NCBI RefSeq assembly: GCF_003576645.1
Contig: NC_044919.1
Coordinates: 16,425,519 to 16,489,518 of the forward strand
Length of the DNA: 64,000 nt
Origin: Ipomoea triloba
Taxonomy: Eukaryota; Streptophyta; Magnoliopsida; Solanales; Convolvulaceae
Reading direction: 5' to 3'
The notes under the pieces were generated by a model. The model saw nothing but the letters and a program-made list of their open reading frames with translations. It was not told the origin of the DNA and did not search any database. The position numbers and the translations under genes were made by a program. This document shows, piece by piece, positions 23,816-35,369 of this stretch (position 1 is its first letter; every line of letters starts with the position of its first letter).

Positions 23816-24640
23816 AGAATTTATTAGAACAAGGAACATGCTGTGAAGGGGGGGGGGGGGAACCCCGTTTAACAGTAACATGCGAAGCACCAGCTGGCAC
23901 GGAGGGCTGCTCTAGATAGAACTCTTGGTCAGTCTCAAACCCAGAGCCCTCCAAATCAGCCTCTTGGCCTGCCCGAGGGACATCACTGTCCGAGTACGAC
24001 CTCCCTCCAGTCCTCCGAGGACCCCCTGGCACAACGGGAGAAACCTCCTGGGTCTCCCCAGAATCCCGGTTACTCGGAGGCGTGCAAGGCAGCGTCCCAA
24101 TCTCAAGCGGGCCCATAAATCTAGCAGGATTAAGAGGAGTAAAAGAGAAATATACCTGCTGCGGCCGGTCCAAATCTGTCCGCATAGCCGATGCCGGGGC
24201 TGGAGTCCGCTCACTACCCTCCGGAATAGGCGAGAGCTTACCCGTAGGGTCAGATAGCGAGCCCTTAGCCCGCCCTCCTTCCCCAAAATAGCAAAACCAT
24301 TACTCGTGGGCAGAGGTTTTGAGGCGTGCACCCCCCGAGTACCTGTAGAAAGCTCAGGCTGTGTTCCAGAGGTCCCGACCTCCGGCGACTTATATACAAC
24401 AACAAACTTACCTTTCTGCTTCCTCAACTTGCGCCTGAGGCGCTTTCTCTGTTTAGCATTTAAGCCCTGCATAGCAACATCAAAATCAATAGGGGCCTCA
24501 GACGCCCCTTGTGCCTGCAGAGTCAGCTCCTTAGTCCCATGACTGCCACCTTGCTCATGTGCAATGGGCTACCGAACAACCTGGGACTGTGGCGCAGGTA
24601 CGGGAACCGGGGACTGACTCTTGGTAACACCTGCACCTAA
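23816..24640 (-). pseudogene. LINE ORF1 remnant (C-terminal half)
   Basis: The minus strand encodes a very basic segment (AKQRKRLRRKLRKQKGKFVV, near 24430), then proline- and serine-rich sequence continuing in a second frame (LDRPQQVYFSFTPLNPARFM) down to a stop just before ORF2. Plant L1 ORF1 proteins bind RNA and often end in basic low-complexity sequence. The N-terminal part with the usual DUF4283 and zinc knuckle is absent here. Confidence 0.65.
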
Positions 24641-26460
24641 AAAAAGATAACTATAATTTATTTTGTGACAATAATATTATACCTTAAGTATAAAAATATG
24701 TATATAGATTATCATAAAATAATCATAAAAATCAAATGGGAGTAGGTGATGAGAATTACCATAATAAAATATTAGTACAAAATCAATTATACTTTATAAT
24801 GTCAAGTATAAAAAAAACCATAAAAATATCATAATAATTACTCAAAAGAAGGGAATGATAATATATTTTTGTACTAATAATATTATACCTTAAATATAAA
24901 ATAAGAATATTAGGAAATTATTTTAATAAATAATTAATATTTTGGTACATTAATTTCAGCTAGGATTTGAAATAATTAGGTTGGAAATAATTAATAAGAA
25001 TATTAGGCAATATCAATGTCATGAAAATGTGTTTTTGGAATCCAATTCGCAGTCTTAGACAATTTTGTATATTATTATGATTAGATAATTATATTATTAC
25101 TAAAATAAATATAGAAAAATAAAGAAGAAATAATTTAAAAAATAAATATAATGTCATGCATATTACATGGTAATGGTGTAGAAAAGATATCTAACAGTGG
25201 AACTTAATTAACCGACCAACTTTTGCAATATATATACTTACAACATTAGATTTTAAATATCTGAACCCATAAGAGAGTGTAGAAATATACAATGTTGCGC
25301 CAAAAAACCCCCACTAATTTTCTACCAGTTCGTAATTAATTTAAAATTTTCATGAGAGACCACTTAGACATTACAAAATCATTCATCTATCAACTACGGA
25401 GTTATTTTTAAAGAAAACCTGCATCCAATCTCGTTTCATGCTTGCAACAATCTGCAATACTCTCTTTGATACGCCACTCTTGTCGTAACCTTTCATTAAA
25501 ACTAATGGAGGAAGAGAAGTCAAAATTATGCATTTCAACTCCACAACCCACAACGATTTGGAAGAAAGCACATTCGATAATTATCAAAGCATTTTGGACG
25601 AAGATGCACCAATTCATAGAGACAATTAATCATTATCCTTAGCAATTTAGTTTACACATCAAAAATGAGAAAAAAGGGGACAGACTTAAACGAATAGAGG
25701 ATGATCGAATTATTTTGACCCTCAATCCCTGACCATTAGTATAACGATGCATGAAGAGGCTAGGATCAACATGTTTATGAACAATTGGATGTTCTTCGAG
25801 GCTCAAAAGCTTGCAAACACCTGGCCAATACATAACTATAAAAAGAAAACGCAATAATTAATTCATAATTTCATATCATAAAAGAAAGATTCGGCGTAAT
25901 ATCATAACCTTGTAATATGATTTCTTACTGGGCGGTGGAAGAAGGGAATGAGAGAACTACCAACATGAGGAGACTAGGGAGGCAAGTGTAAAATGAAGAA
26001 TTATAATTTTTTTTTGTCACCATCGATTGTATTTATAGGTAGGGAATGTGAGAATTATAAATTAATAATATCAGATTCCTTTTTCAATTTACCTCTTAAT
26101 CAAATATTATTTCAGTCAATTAGGAATCTTTATAATTTTCCATTAATTAATAATATTCGTTTCCTTTTTCAATTTGTCAATAATGATTATTACCAATTAT
26201 TACAAAAAATTGTAACAATCAAAACCATATTCTTATCTCATTAATAATATTCTATCATAGTAACTACCATAATTACTAATAACCTATTATAACCAATTAT
26301 AATTAATATTATTCTATAATAATAATAATTAATATTATTAATATTTAATATTATTATTATAATTACCATATTACTAAAATACCCCTACGTTTGGGCGGGA
26401 AAATTCTGAAGGACGATAATGCTTTTATATATAGTAAGTATAGATTGGAAGGGGAAACCC
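24641..26460. other. AT-rich intergenic DNA
   Basis: No gene is recognised. Near 25260-25860 composition is more balanced and short frames occur on both strands, none resembling a family I know. At 26393-26450 the text GGGCGGGAAAATTC followed by TATATATAGTAAGTATAG resembles 40973-41040, suggesting two copies of one repeat end. Confidence 0.45.
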
Positions 26461-29400
26461 AGAATGGTACTGGTCCTGTTAACCAAAATTATACATGAAA
26501 CGCCATGATGGAAACCCATCTATATCATCATCTAACAGACTAAGTGAACTATCCGGCGGTTCCGGCAGAATATGTATTCCTCTAGAATAGTGGAGAGAGG
26601 TTCTAGCCAGTTGCTCTGCTACCGAATTGAGCTCTCTAGGAATAAGGTTTAAGCTTCATGAGTTCACCTTACTTAGCTCTTGTTTGCAAGCTCTAAGAAT
26701 GTTGAAGACGACTTGATTCGAAATTTGGTTGTTCATCATCCCATTCACAATCTCCCGTGAGTCTCCTTCAAAAATAACTTTCTCCAAGCCCATGTTACTT
26801 ACTAGTTGTATACTCCTCAAAAAGCCCCACGCTTCTGCCTGTACCAGTGCGAATGATGCAATATTGTTAACAAAACCGCCTATCCACTTGCCTGTTTCAT
26901 CTCGAATTACCCCCCCCCCCACACCCTGCATTGTTTGCTAGATGATCGATAGTCCCATTGTAATTTACCTTCACGACTCCTTCAGGTCTCTTCCAACTTC
27001 TACTCTCCCAGTTAGATGCAATGTTTGTGCCTTGGTGCATTCTAATCTTTGCAAAAGTTGCCTTTGTTTGTTCCATCTGGGCTTTAATTCACTGGACTTT
27101 GGAATGGATAGAATGGAGTCGACCAGTGAAGATTGTCTCATTTCTCCACTTCCATAACCATCAGACAGATAGTGTAAGCAACGAATTCTCCAACTCTAGT
27201 TTGTGTCCATTGCCTCTATTCGCGATCCCATAGTCTAGCCAGTTCTAGAACGACATGTTTTTGGATTTATTGTGAAGTTCAAGCAGAATTCTTAACCAAA
27301 CTTCATCAGCTGCCGGGCATTCTCGCAAAACATGTTCAATATCTTCGATTGTCTCACTACATAGCCAACATTTATCACAAAATGCAAAACCTCTTCTAAC
27401 TCTCATGTTGTTAGTCATAATCCTTTCATGTCAAACAAGCCATAAAAATATTCTTATTCGATTTGGTACCTTCATCTTCCAAATTGCATTCCATTTAGAC
27501 GCTTCAGTTAACTCAAAATGTTCTGTAGCTAGATCATACGCTGAACAAACTGAGAAGGAGCCGGAAGCTTTGTTTCTCCAGCCAATTATGTCATTGGATT
27601 CTGGATCCTCATCTAGTATAATAGTAGCTAATTCATCAAGGATAGGTATTGGGTGGAATTGTTGCAGCAAGTTCCAATCCTAGCCATGTTTTTTAATCTA
27701 ATAGCTTGTCATTGGTCTGTTAATTTCAGTTGGTGGAATCATGCGACTTGCACTCATATATAGAGGGTTAGAACCCAACCAGTTATCTATCAAGAAGAGA
27801 GTATTCATGCCATTTCTAATCAGTCTCACCATCCCCTTACGCAGTGTTGGGGCTGATTTCAAAATTCCCTTCCATACGTTTGACATATTCGTTTTTGATT
27901 TCCAAGTAGAGCAATCAGTCGAATTAATAGCATACTTCGTTTTGAGAACTTGGACTCATAAGTAGTTTTCTTCCTGATTTAAATGCCAACCTAGTTTGGC
28001 TAGAAAAGCTTCGTTTATGGCTTCCAGATTGCGTAGCCCAAAGCCCCCGCATGCTTTGCTTCTAGTAACTGTTTCCCATTTGACCAAGTGGCATTTTCTT
28101 CTATCAGATGAGTCTCCCCATAAGAAGTTGCGGATGAGTTTCTCGATTGTCTCGGTCACTCCTTTAAGAAGTAGGGTCGTTTGCATGGTGTAGTAGGGTA
28201 TTGAAGACAGAAAAGACTGTGCAAGGATTTGTATACCTACCAATGAGAGCGTCTTTGATTTCCAGCCCGAGAGTTTCTATTGAACCCTTTCAATAAGTCC
28301 CGTAAATGAGTATTTCTTAAGTCTCCCATGTATCGATGGAATCCCTAAGTATTTTCCCATGTCTTCTACTGTGGGAATTCCAGTAAGGTTACCTATTCTT
28401 GGTTGTAGCTCCACTTCTGTATTCCTTGAGAAGAATAGAGAAGATTTTCTGTGATTAATTTTTTGTTTGGAACTTTCACTAAAGAGATTTAGGCAGCGCA
28501 ACATTTCCTCTACTTGCTCCAACGTGGCTTCTCTGAAAAGTACCATATCATCTGCAAAGAGTAAATGTGAAAGGTTAGGTCCTTGTCTGCACAATTTGAT
28601 ACCCTCCCATTTTCCCCTGTTCACAGAATCCTTAATAATATGGCAAAGTCTCTTAATACATAAAAAAAAATTAGGGATGAAATGGGATCTCCCTGTCGGA
28701 TTCCGCTCTTTGGGAAGAACCAGTTTGATGTTTGGCCATTCCAATTTATAGCCAGCCTTGGTGAGGTGATGCATTCCATTATGATTCTTCTCCATCTTGT
28801 ATTAAATCCAATGTCTATCAAGGAGTCTTCGATAAAATTCCAGTTTAGTTTGTCGTATGCCTTCTCTAAATCCACTTTCATAACTATCCATCCAATTGTC
28901 GCTTTCCTTATTCTCATCGAGTTTAGGACTTCTTGGAAGACAATAATGTTGTCTGAGATTTGTCTACCGGGCATGAAACTAGATTGATGTGGCCCAACTA
29001 GCTTCTTTGACACCTCTTTAAGTCGATTGGCCATTGTCTTCGTTAGGAGTTTATATGTAACATTGCACAGTCCTATTGGGCGTAGGTGTTTGACTGTTTT
29101 TGGGCATGGTACTTTCGGTATAAGAGTGATATGCGTCTCATTGCAACCTAAGGGTAGACTGCCTCCTGCGAAGAAATCCATTGTAAACTGAGTAATACTT
29201 TGACCCACGATATCCCATGATTTTTTATAGAAACCAGCAGTAAAGCCATCCGGGCTAGGGGTTTTATATGCATCTATCTCGAATAGTGCTTGTTTTATTT
29301 CCTCGGGTTGAAATGGGCGATTTATCTCTTGCCATTCATTTTCATTTAGTGTAGGATAGTTACCATGTGGTAAGACTTGGGGACTGACATCCTAGGCCTC

Positions 29401-29470
29401 CGAGAATAGGTTGGTAAAATAACATCTAATGTGATTTATTAGCAGCTTCTCTTTAGTAATCAGATGTCAC
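26460..29470 (-). mobile_element. LINE (L1-type), 5'-truncated: RT, zinc-binding region, RNase H
   Basis: On the minus strand, from about 29400, the element reads into the reverse transcriptase without an endonuclease or ORF1. Diagnostic phrases are THITLIPKVPCPKTVKHLRP, KVDLEKAYDKLNW, SGIRQGDPISSLIFF and the catalytic LLFADDMVLF near 28540. The connection region (LIRNFLWGDSSDRRKCH) is near 28120. The zinc-binding region (WNAIWKMKVPNRIRIFLW) is at 27500-27430. The RNase H-like domain (GGGVIRDETGKWIGGF) is near 26900. It is broken into several frames. It belongs to a different subfamily from the LINE at 18122-24640. Confidence 0.9.
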
Positions 29471-30091
29471 CGTTTGATTGTAGGGCACCGTCTTCGAAAA
29501 AGCATGGAGATCCATGTGAAGTCGGGTCGCCTGATGAGGTTATCTTGGGGAATGAGAAAAGGAGAGATCTATCCCGTTAGGACCGGGCACCCATTGCACT
29601 GTTCTCGAAAAAGCATGGAGCTCCATGTGAGATCGGGTCGCCCGATGGTTGGTCCTGAGGGGTAGTAGTGACCCTTGTTAGCCTTTTTCACATTAGTATC
29701 TAGGGGGCTTGAGGTTATAAGGGTGGTCGAATAGAGTTGACTTGTGTACATCGTTCCCACTAGTTGGCTCGGCTAGTGGCCCTTTCTAAATAGTTGGTGA
29801 ACCTATTTTTGGATTGCATGCTTGAAATTGTATGGATAAAGAGTTAATTGAAATGAATTGTTTTAGCCAAAGGGCCTTTGTTTTTTGGGATATTCGTTGT
29901 TGAGAATCTAGGGTTCGTTTGAAGGCACATTTTCATGATAGCATAAAGAGTGTATTGATTTCAAATATGTGCATCATTCTTTTATCTTAGCTTACTTGCA
30001 TATCAAAGTTTGTGGCATCCTTTGCACTTATGTGTTGCTTGTTCAAGGATAGCTTGCTTGAGGACAAGCAAGGCTTAAAGTGTGGAAATTT
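29471..30091 (+). mobile_element. 3' internal end of a Ty3/gypsy-type element
   Basis: The stretch ends with CTTGAGGACAAGCAAGGCTT and AAAGTGTGG, immediately before the LTR at 30092. This phrase is typical of the sequence just upstream of the 3' LTR in Ty3/gypsy Tat- or Athila-type elements. Most of the element's coding region is missing. At 29494-29540 and 29604-29646 two related segments (core AAAAAGCATGGAG and TCCATGTGA) lie about 110 bases apart. Confidence 0.55.
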
Positions 30092-31759
30092 TGATAAGTG
30101 CAAAAGGTGCCACCTTTATAAGGTCATTCTCGGATCATCTTTTGCACATTCGATGGCTTTTATGTTTGATTCGATCCTTAAATGCGTTAGAATGCTTGAT
30201 TTTGTCTTTGGACCTCGTTCCACACTTGGCTAATCGTTTTGTAGGGAAAAGATGTGCAAAAAGGGCAGAAAATGGCAACATTTCGGAGAAGGATTTACGA
30301 ACCGAAGTTGGAGTGCAAAAGCAGGCCTTGGACGCGCCTCTGGACGTGCGTCCAGGCCTGCGTCCAATATTTTGCTCTTTGAAGTTTTGCCCAGCAGAGC
30401 AGCAGCCCACCATGGACGCACCTCTGGACGCGCGTCCATGGTGGCGTCCGATTTTTCATCCTCTGAAGTTGTCACAGCAGAACAAAAGTCTGCTTTGGAC
30501 GCGCCTCTGGACGCGCGTCCATGCAAGCGTCCAATTTTCTGTCCTCTGAAGTTCAGAAAGCCGAACAAAAGTCTGCTCTGGACGCGCCTCTGGACGCGCG
30601 TCCAAGCAGGCGTCCAAGAAATTACTCTCTGAAGTTTGAGGTCTGAGCAGCAGAAGGCACCTTGGACGCGCGTCCAGCCATGCGTCCGTCGCGGAACTTT
30701 TGGCGGTTGGGCAAGGTTTAAAAGGAGAATTGAGCCATTTTGCAGGGGGATCCAACACACTTCAACCTTAGATCAGTTTAGAAAATTCTCTCTCTAGATT
30801 TAGGTCTCAATTCCCTACACTTCCAAAGCTCAATTGTGATCAAAATTCAAGTCATCTAGCTAGATTTAGAGGAGATTCTACACTTCAACATTGTATTGAT
30901 CAAGATTGATTCAAGATTTCTACTTCAATTCAAGTAACATTTCAATTCCTAGTCTTATAATTCCATTCTTAGTTTTTGATTTGATTGATTGATTTGATTT
31001 GATTGTTGCTTTGATTTTGATTCTAGTTGCTTTCAATTGTTCAATTGCATCTTTGATTCCAATTCTAGATATGAGTAGCTAGTTTCTTTTTAGGATTTGG
31101 ATCAATTGATCTTGCATGTTATCTCTTGAGCTCTAATGTCTTAAATCTAGGGTTGATTTATGCTTGTTGGATGTTTGATTGTGATTTGGGATGTATGCTT
31201 TGACTCTATGCCAACTAGGCCGGTTGCACTAGAGAATTAGGTTAAGAACACTCACCTATGAGAGTAGGGAGTGTTTAAGTCCTCACCAATCACATTTCCC
31301 TCTCACCTTTGAGAAAAGGGAGAGTGGAAGACAAGAGGCACACTACATGTTTGATAAAATACCTCTTTTAGCCTAGTGATTATGAGAGTAATACTATGGT
31401 ATGGGAGAGAGTCCATTGACCACGAGAGTGGCATTGGTACTTGTGACCTTGTCTCATTTGTGTCCAAAGAGTGTTTTCACACCCTAGTACTATAGGAAAT
31501 CAAGAGGGTACATGCTTGCTAAGTTGGTCCAAGTCCTCTTTTCATTTGATTGTATCTCATTCTTTTGCCTTTGTTTCTTTACTCTTAGCATGATACACAC
31601 ACCTACTTGTTTAGGACTAGCTTTCAAACACTAGGTGCTCTTGTGATTAGTCCACTTGCTTACCGATTCCTTTGTGCCTTCCTTGAGAACGATACTCGGG
31701 AACTTCTTCCCGTTTTAACACCTACTTCTTTCCATCCACCGCGAAAACTACATCCATCA
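30092..31759 (+). repeat. Ty3/gypsy-type LTR, about 1.67 kb
   Basis: The LTR starts TGATAAGTGCAAAAGG right after a polypurine-like TGTGGAAATT. It ends CATCCATCA at 31759. It contains a CG-rich palindrome array (30325-30690), a TATA-like TTTAAAAGG near 30718 and a long AT-rich leader. The start is close to the LTR at 62546 (TGATAAGTGCCAAAAG). The end resembles the minus-strand LTR ending at 63657, where GAGAACGATA is followed by a GGGAA..TTCCC phrase. No left partner LTR or target duplication is visible. Confidence 0.75.
30325..30690. repeat. CG-rich palindromic minisatellite in U3
   Basis: The segment TGGACGCGCCTC followed by TGGACGCGCGTCCA recurs in about five units of roughly 85 bases, each separated by text containing CTCTGAAGTT. 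The core GGACGCGCGTCC is a perfect 12-base palindrome. The CpG density here is far above that of the surrounding DNA. Confidence 0.93.
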
Positions 31760-31829
31760 GTGCACGCCTTCAGAATGTAATTTTCACACATGCATGCACG
31801 TCATGGATAACTGGACTGACTTCGTGCAG

Positions 31830-32385
31830 GTTATATTTCTAATACTCCAGTCACAACACTTCTACATCATAAGCTTCGACCTGCTAAAGATGAAAATTGA
31901 AATCATCGATAACTCCTCGAAAAAGGCTCCCAATGACAAAAAATATATGAAGGTCCCAGAGGATTTAGTGAGCATTATCCCCCACATTTTATAGTTAATA
32001 TGCACATTATGAAACTACAAATTTAAGGTGCATACCTGTTTGTTTAAAAAAATGTGTACAGATTGACCTGTTTTCCACACACTTGTATGACGAAGGCGAA
32101 GTGAAAAAAAGCAGTGACATTGCAAGGGTAACCCCAACACGTATGCAAATGCTGTGGAGAGACAACTTAAACCATGTAGATTGCGGAATCTACACCTTGC
32201 GGCACATGGAGACCTTCATAGGGCAGACATTCAACACTTGGAAGTGCGGGCTCGTGAAAGGTGATCGTGTATATCTACGCAATCTACGAATGATCTACAT
32301 GCGTGAAATTATAATGGCCGAAATCAACATTAAGAGGGCAAGAAAATTCCATCATGAGCTATTCATAAGCTATGTCACGTAAGGC
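31830..32385 (+). pseudogene. C48 peptidase (Ulp1-like) C-terminal fragment
   Basis: Ulp1-type cysteine proteases remove SUMO from target proteins. Relatives are often carried by plant transposons. Two exons join in frame across an intron with GT (31968) and AG (32060-32061) ends. The first, about 31830-31967, encodes SQHFYIISFDLLKMKIEIID, which supplies the His and Asp positions. The second, 32062-32385, encodes NHVDCGIYTLRHMETF with the nucleophilic Cys. The N-terminal part is absent; the fragment begins close to the gypsy-type LTR that ends at 31759, which probably removed it. It converges on the transposase gene at 33497-40461. The assignment rests on motif order, not on a search. Confidence 0.75.
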
Positions 32386-33496
32386 AAGTGAAAACTGGCA
32401 ATGATGAACACTTTTGCAAAAGACTGCTTGTTAATTTGGAGAGCACGCACAGTGGGACAATAGATTGAAATTTACCAAGGTGAAAACTATGGGATATTTA
32501 TTTTTGGGGTTCTAGACAATGGGTAGGGTGCATAGGGCAACCTAGAACAGTGGTCGTGGTTGATTAATTTTTTGGAGAATGTGATTTAGTGAACTTGTGT
32601 AAGCATGTGCTTTGTTTATGAATTGTGTGAACCGGCAAACAGTGAACAACAAAATGTACCCACCAAGAACATGGTGTCGATCTAATGTGCACATTCTGAT
32701 GCAATTAGTAAGTCTAAATTTTCCCCTAAAAAGCAAAAAAGGTGCACACACGTAATGACAGTAAATGCACACGGGCGAAAACGAGTCTGTGGGGCACCGC
32801 AGTGGAGAGCATAAAACCAAATAACACCAAGAAACCAAAACACAAACACACGTGCACATAGTACTGAAAGTAAATGCACAAGGGCGAAACACCTTAGTTT
32901 ACCAAAGAAAGTGACAGAATCAAGGAAGAATGGAAACTATTAAGCAACAGTAAATGCACACAGAAATGAGAGTAAATGCACACAATAATGAGAGTAATGA
33001 GAGTAAATGCACACAGTAATGAGAGTAATGAGAGCAAATGCACATAGTAAGAAACAAAACACATACACACGTGCACATAGAAATGAGAGTAAATGCACAA
33101 AGTAATGAGAGTAATGAGAGTATGTGCACACAGTAATGAGAGTAATGAGAGTAAATGCACATAGTAAGAAACCAAACACATACACACGTGCACACAGTAA
33201 TGAGAGTAAATGCACATGGGTGAAAACGAGTGCGCGTGGCAACTTAGTAGAGAGCATAAAACCAAATAACACCAAGAAACCAAAACACATACACACGTGC
33301 ACACAAAACTGAAAGTAAATGCACATGGGCGAAACACCTTAGTTTGCCAAAGAAAGTGACAAAAGCAAAGAAGAATAGAAACGATTAAACAACACTTAAT
33401 GAGATAATGTTGTTCAGTATTAAACAAAAAGAGTAACAAATTCCTAAAAAGGAAAAAATAAAATAACTCCACACAGTAACATGTAAGCAATGGAAA
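32386..33496. repeat. TGCACA-rich intergenic repeat field
   Basis: Between the protease fragment and the transposase stop, short units such as TAAATGCACACAGTAATGAG and AATGAGAGTAATGAGAG repeat many times, densest at 32750-33340. A longer unit of about 450 bases also appears twice (CACCTTAGTTTACCAAAGAA near 32890 and CACCTTAGTTTGCCAAAGAA near 33337). The Cys- and His-rich minus-strand frames here are artefacts of the repeat. Confidence 0.9.
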
Positions 33497-34704
33497 CTAC
33501 GCATTGGCCTTGGACTTTGCCTTTGCCTTCGACTGTACCTGGACATTTGACTTTGATTTTGGATTTAATGGGCAGTTACGGCTGTCATGGCCATTGCATT
33601 TATGATACGTGGCGCACTCACGAGTAAATTGCGCGGCTTTCTCCAGAGCAAGCTCTTTTGCAGTTTTGAACCGCTTCCCAGACCCCTTATTCTTAGCAAT
33701 AGTAGGAGGGTGGACAATAATCTCTGAAGACGCAAGCACACCACCAAAGGAATGAATAACACCAGGCTTACCCACCGACGAACCCAAAGTACTGTCCACA
33801 TCCATAAATGACAGTTTCAACTCCTTCAAAATACGAGACAACTCCGATACATGATCGGGGTTATCCCCAGCAAGTGCAACGCAACTATAAAAATCATTCC
33901 AAACCTCCTTCATGGCGCCCTTGCTAGAGTTCCCACGCAAAGCAGAAGCTTCGTGCACACCATCTATATCATAAATCGGACGCTTGTACGCATTACATGT
34001 CCACCGAGAGACAACGTAGCACGCCAAAATGGAGTCTACACGAGCATCCTTCAAAACAAGAAAAATATGCCTACAAAGCAACCCAACACGCTCAAACATC
34101 CAACACGAACAAGAAGCAGTAGTTTCAGCCATATGAAAGACAACAACACACACAACACCATTTGCCCCCTCTACTTCAACGCATTTTACATCACCATCTA
34201 CCGCAAACGACAAAACACAGCACTCAAAGCAACCAACAACAATCTCTGCCTGCACGTCATAGAAAATAGTAATGGTATAAACGGCAGCAGCATAACGCTC
34301 AATTACCAAAGGCGTCTTAACCACGGGCAAATATCCCTCACATGCAGCATCGAGCTTAGCCTGCTTATGCCTTTGACTACCAATCGCACCTTCAAAGTGA
34401 ATAAAAAACTCCACTAAGCTTGCATGGCAATTAGTACAGCCTCCAAATGAACTATTTTGGGATTCGGACCGAGACGTAGTTCGCACGAAACCACTCATAG
34501 GTAAGTCCCGAAAAAAAGCAGGAATACAAAATGCATGTAACTTAAACATCAACTGAAGCCACCTATACTCAGCAAGCCCATGCACCTCCATAATCTGAAG
34601 CCATTTAGACTCAAATTGCTCTATCGTTATACACTCATCCCACACAATAGCTTTAAGATCCCGACGAAAGGCTGATCCACTACAAAAAAATGCGTTTTTA
34701 GTTG

Positions 34705-35020
34705 TCCGTCGCTAAAAGGATAAAATCCGTCGCTAAAAGGTTTAGCGACGGAATATGTCCGTCGCAAAAACCCTCCTCACTAGAATTTAGCGACAAATTT
34801 TTTTCGTCGCTAAGTAAAATAAATCCGTCGCTAAATTTCTTTCAGCGACAAATTTGATGGTGAAATTTGTGAGGAAATAACGACGACAACTTTTGTCGCT
34901 TAATCTAGTGACGGAAAATCCGTCGCTAAATCAAGAAAATATCCGTTGCTAATTTCCTAATTTGAAGGTCGTGTGACGAATTTGAAAGGGAATACCAACG
35001 GATATTTCCGTCGCTAATTA
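34705..35020. repeat. Left subterminal repeats of the CACTA element
   Basis: Many copies of CCGTCGCTAAA and TTTAGCGACGGA in both orientations lie just inside the left terminus. Confidence 0.93.
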
Positions 35021-35369
35021 TATATTTTATTTAAAAAAAAATATTTTATTATTTTAATTAAAATCCCAATTTTTTAATTTAGATGTTAAAGCTTTAAAAT
35101 GCATATCAACACACTATATCTAACACTATGATCATCAACATTACCTAATACTATCAAATTACCATCAAACTTTATATCATCATAAAATTAAACTATTATC
35201 ATACTTTATACTAACACAATACTTTAAATCACACTTTAATACAATAATATATAAACGATAATATAAAATAAAACTGCAATTACATAACAAAAGTCTAAAA
35301 TTAGCATTTTTTGTTGATTTTGGAAGTCTTGCAAATCCAATAAATGATGCAAATGGAATTGAATGAAAA

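Larger units (their letters stand above)
18122..24640 (-). mobile_element. LINE (L1-type) with C-terminal RNase H, 5'-truncated in ORF1
   Basis: On the minus strand the element runs from an ORF1 remnant (24640-23816) through a complete but broken ORF2 (23814-19694) to a long 3' region. It ends with an AATAAA-like signal and an A run next to AGTAATCCTTTCAAAAAAAAA at 18122-18150. An A tail and no LTRs are typical of L1-type elements. The 5' edge near 24640 is a sharp change from GC-rich coding sequence to AT-rich flank and probably marks 5' truncation, a common result of target-primed reverse transcription. I found no certain target duplication. Confidence 0.9.

Noticed and set aside
30082..30760. 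Overlapping Arg/Ala/Pro-rich frames on both strands
   Set aside because: They are products of the GGACGCGCGTCC minisatellite, open in several frames because of its CG-rich repeats.
32750..33340. CRISPR-like array of short regular repeats
   Set aside because: Repeat lengths and spacers are irregular, units merge into one another and the context is a plant genome. It is a degenerate tandem field.
32542..33490. Long minus-strand frames rich in Cys, His and Tyr (MCTCVCVL-type repeats)
   Set aside because: They are translations of the TGCACA and AATGAGAG tandem repeats. The same phrase recurs in several frames and there is no coding-like composition.
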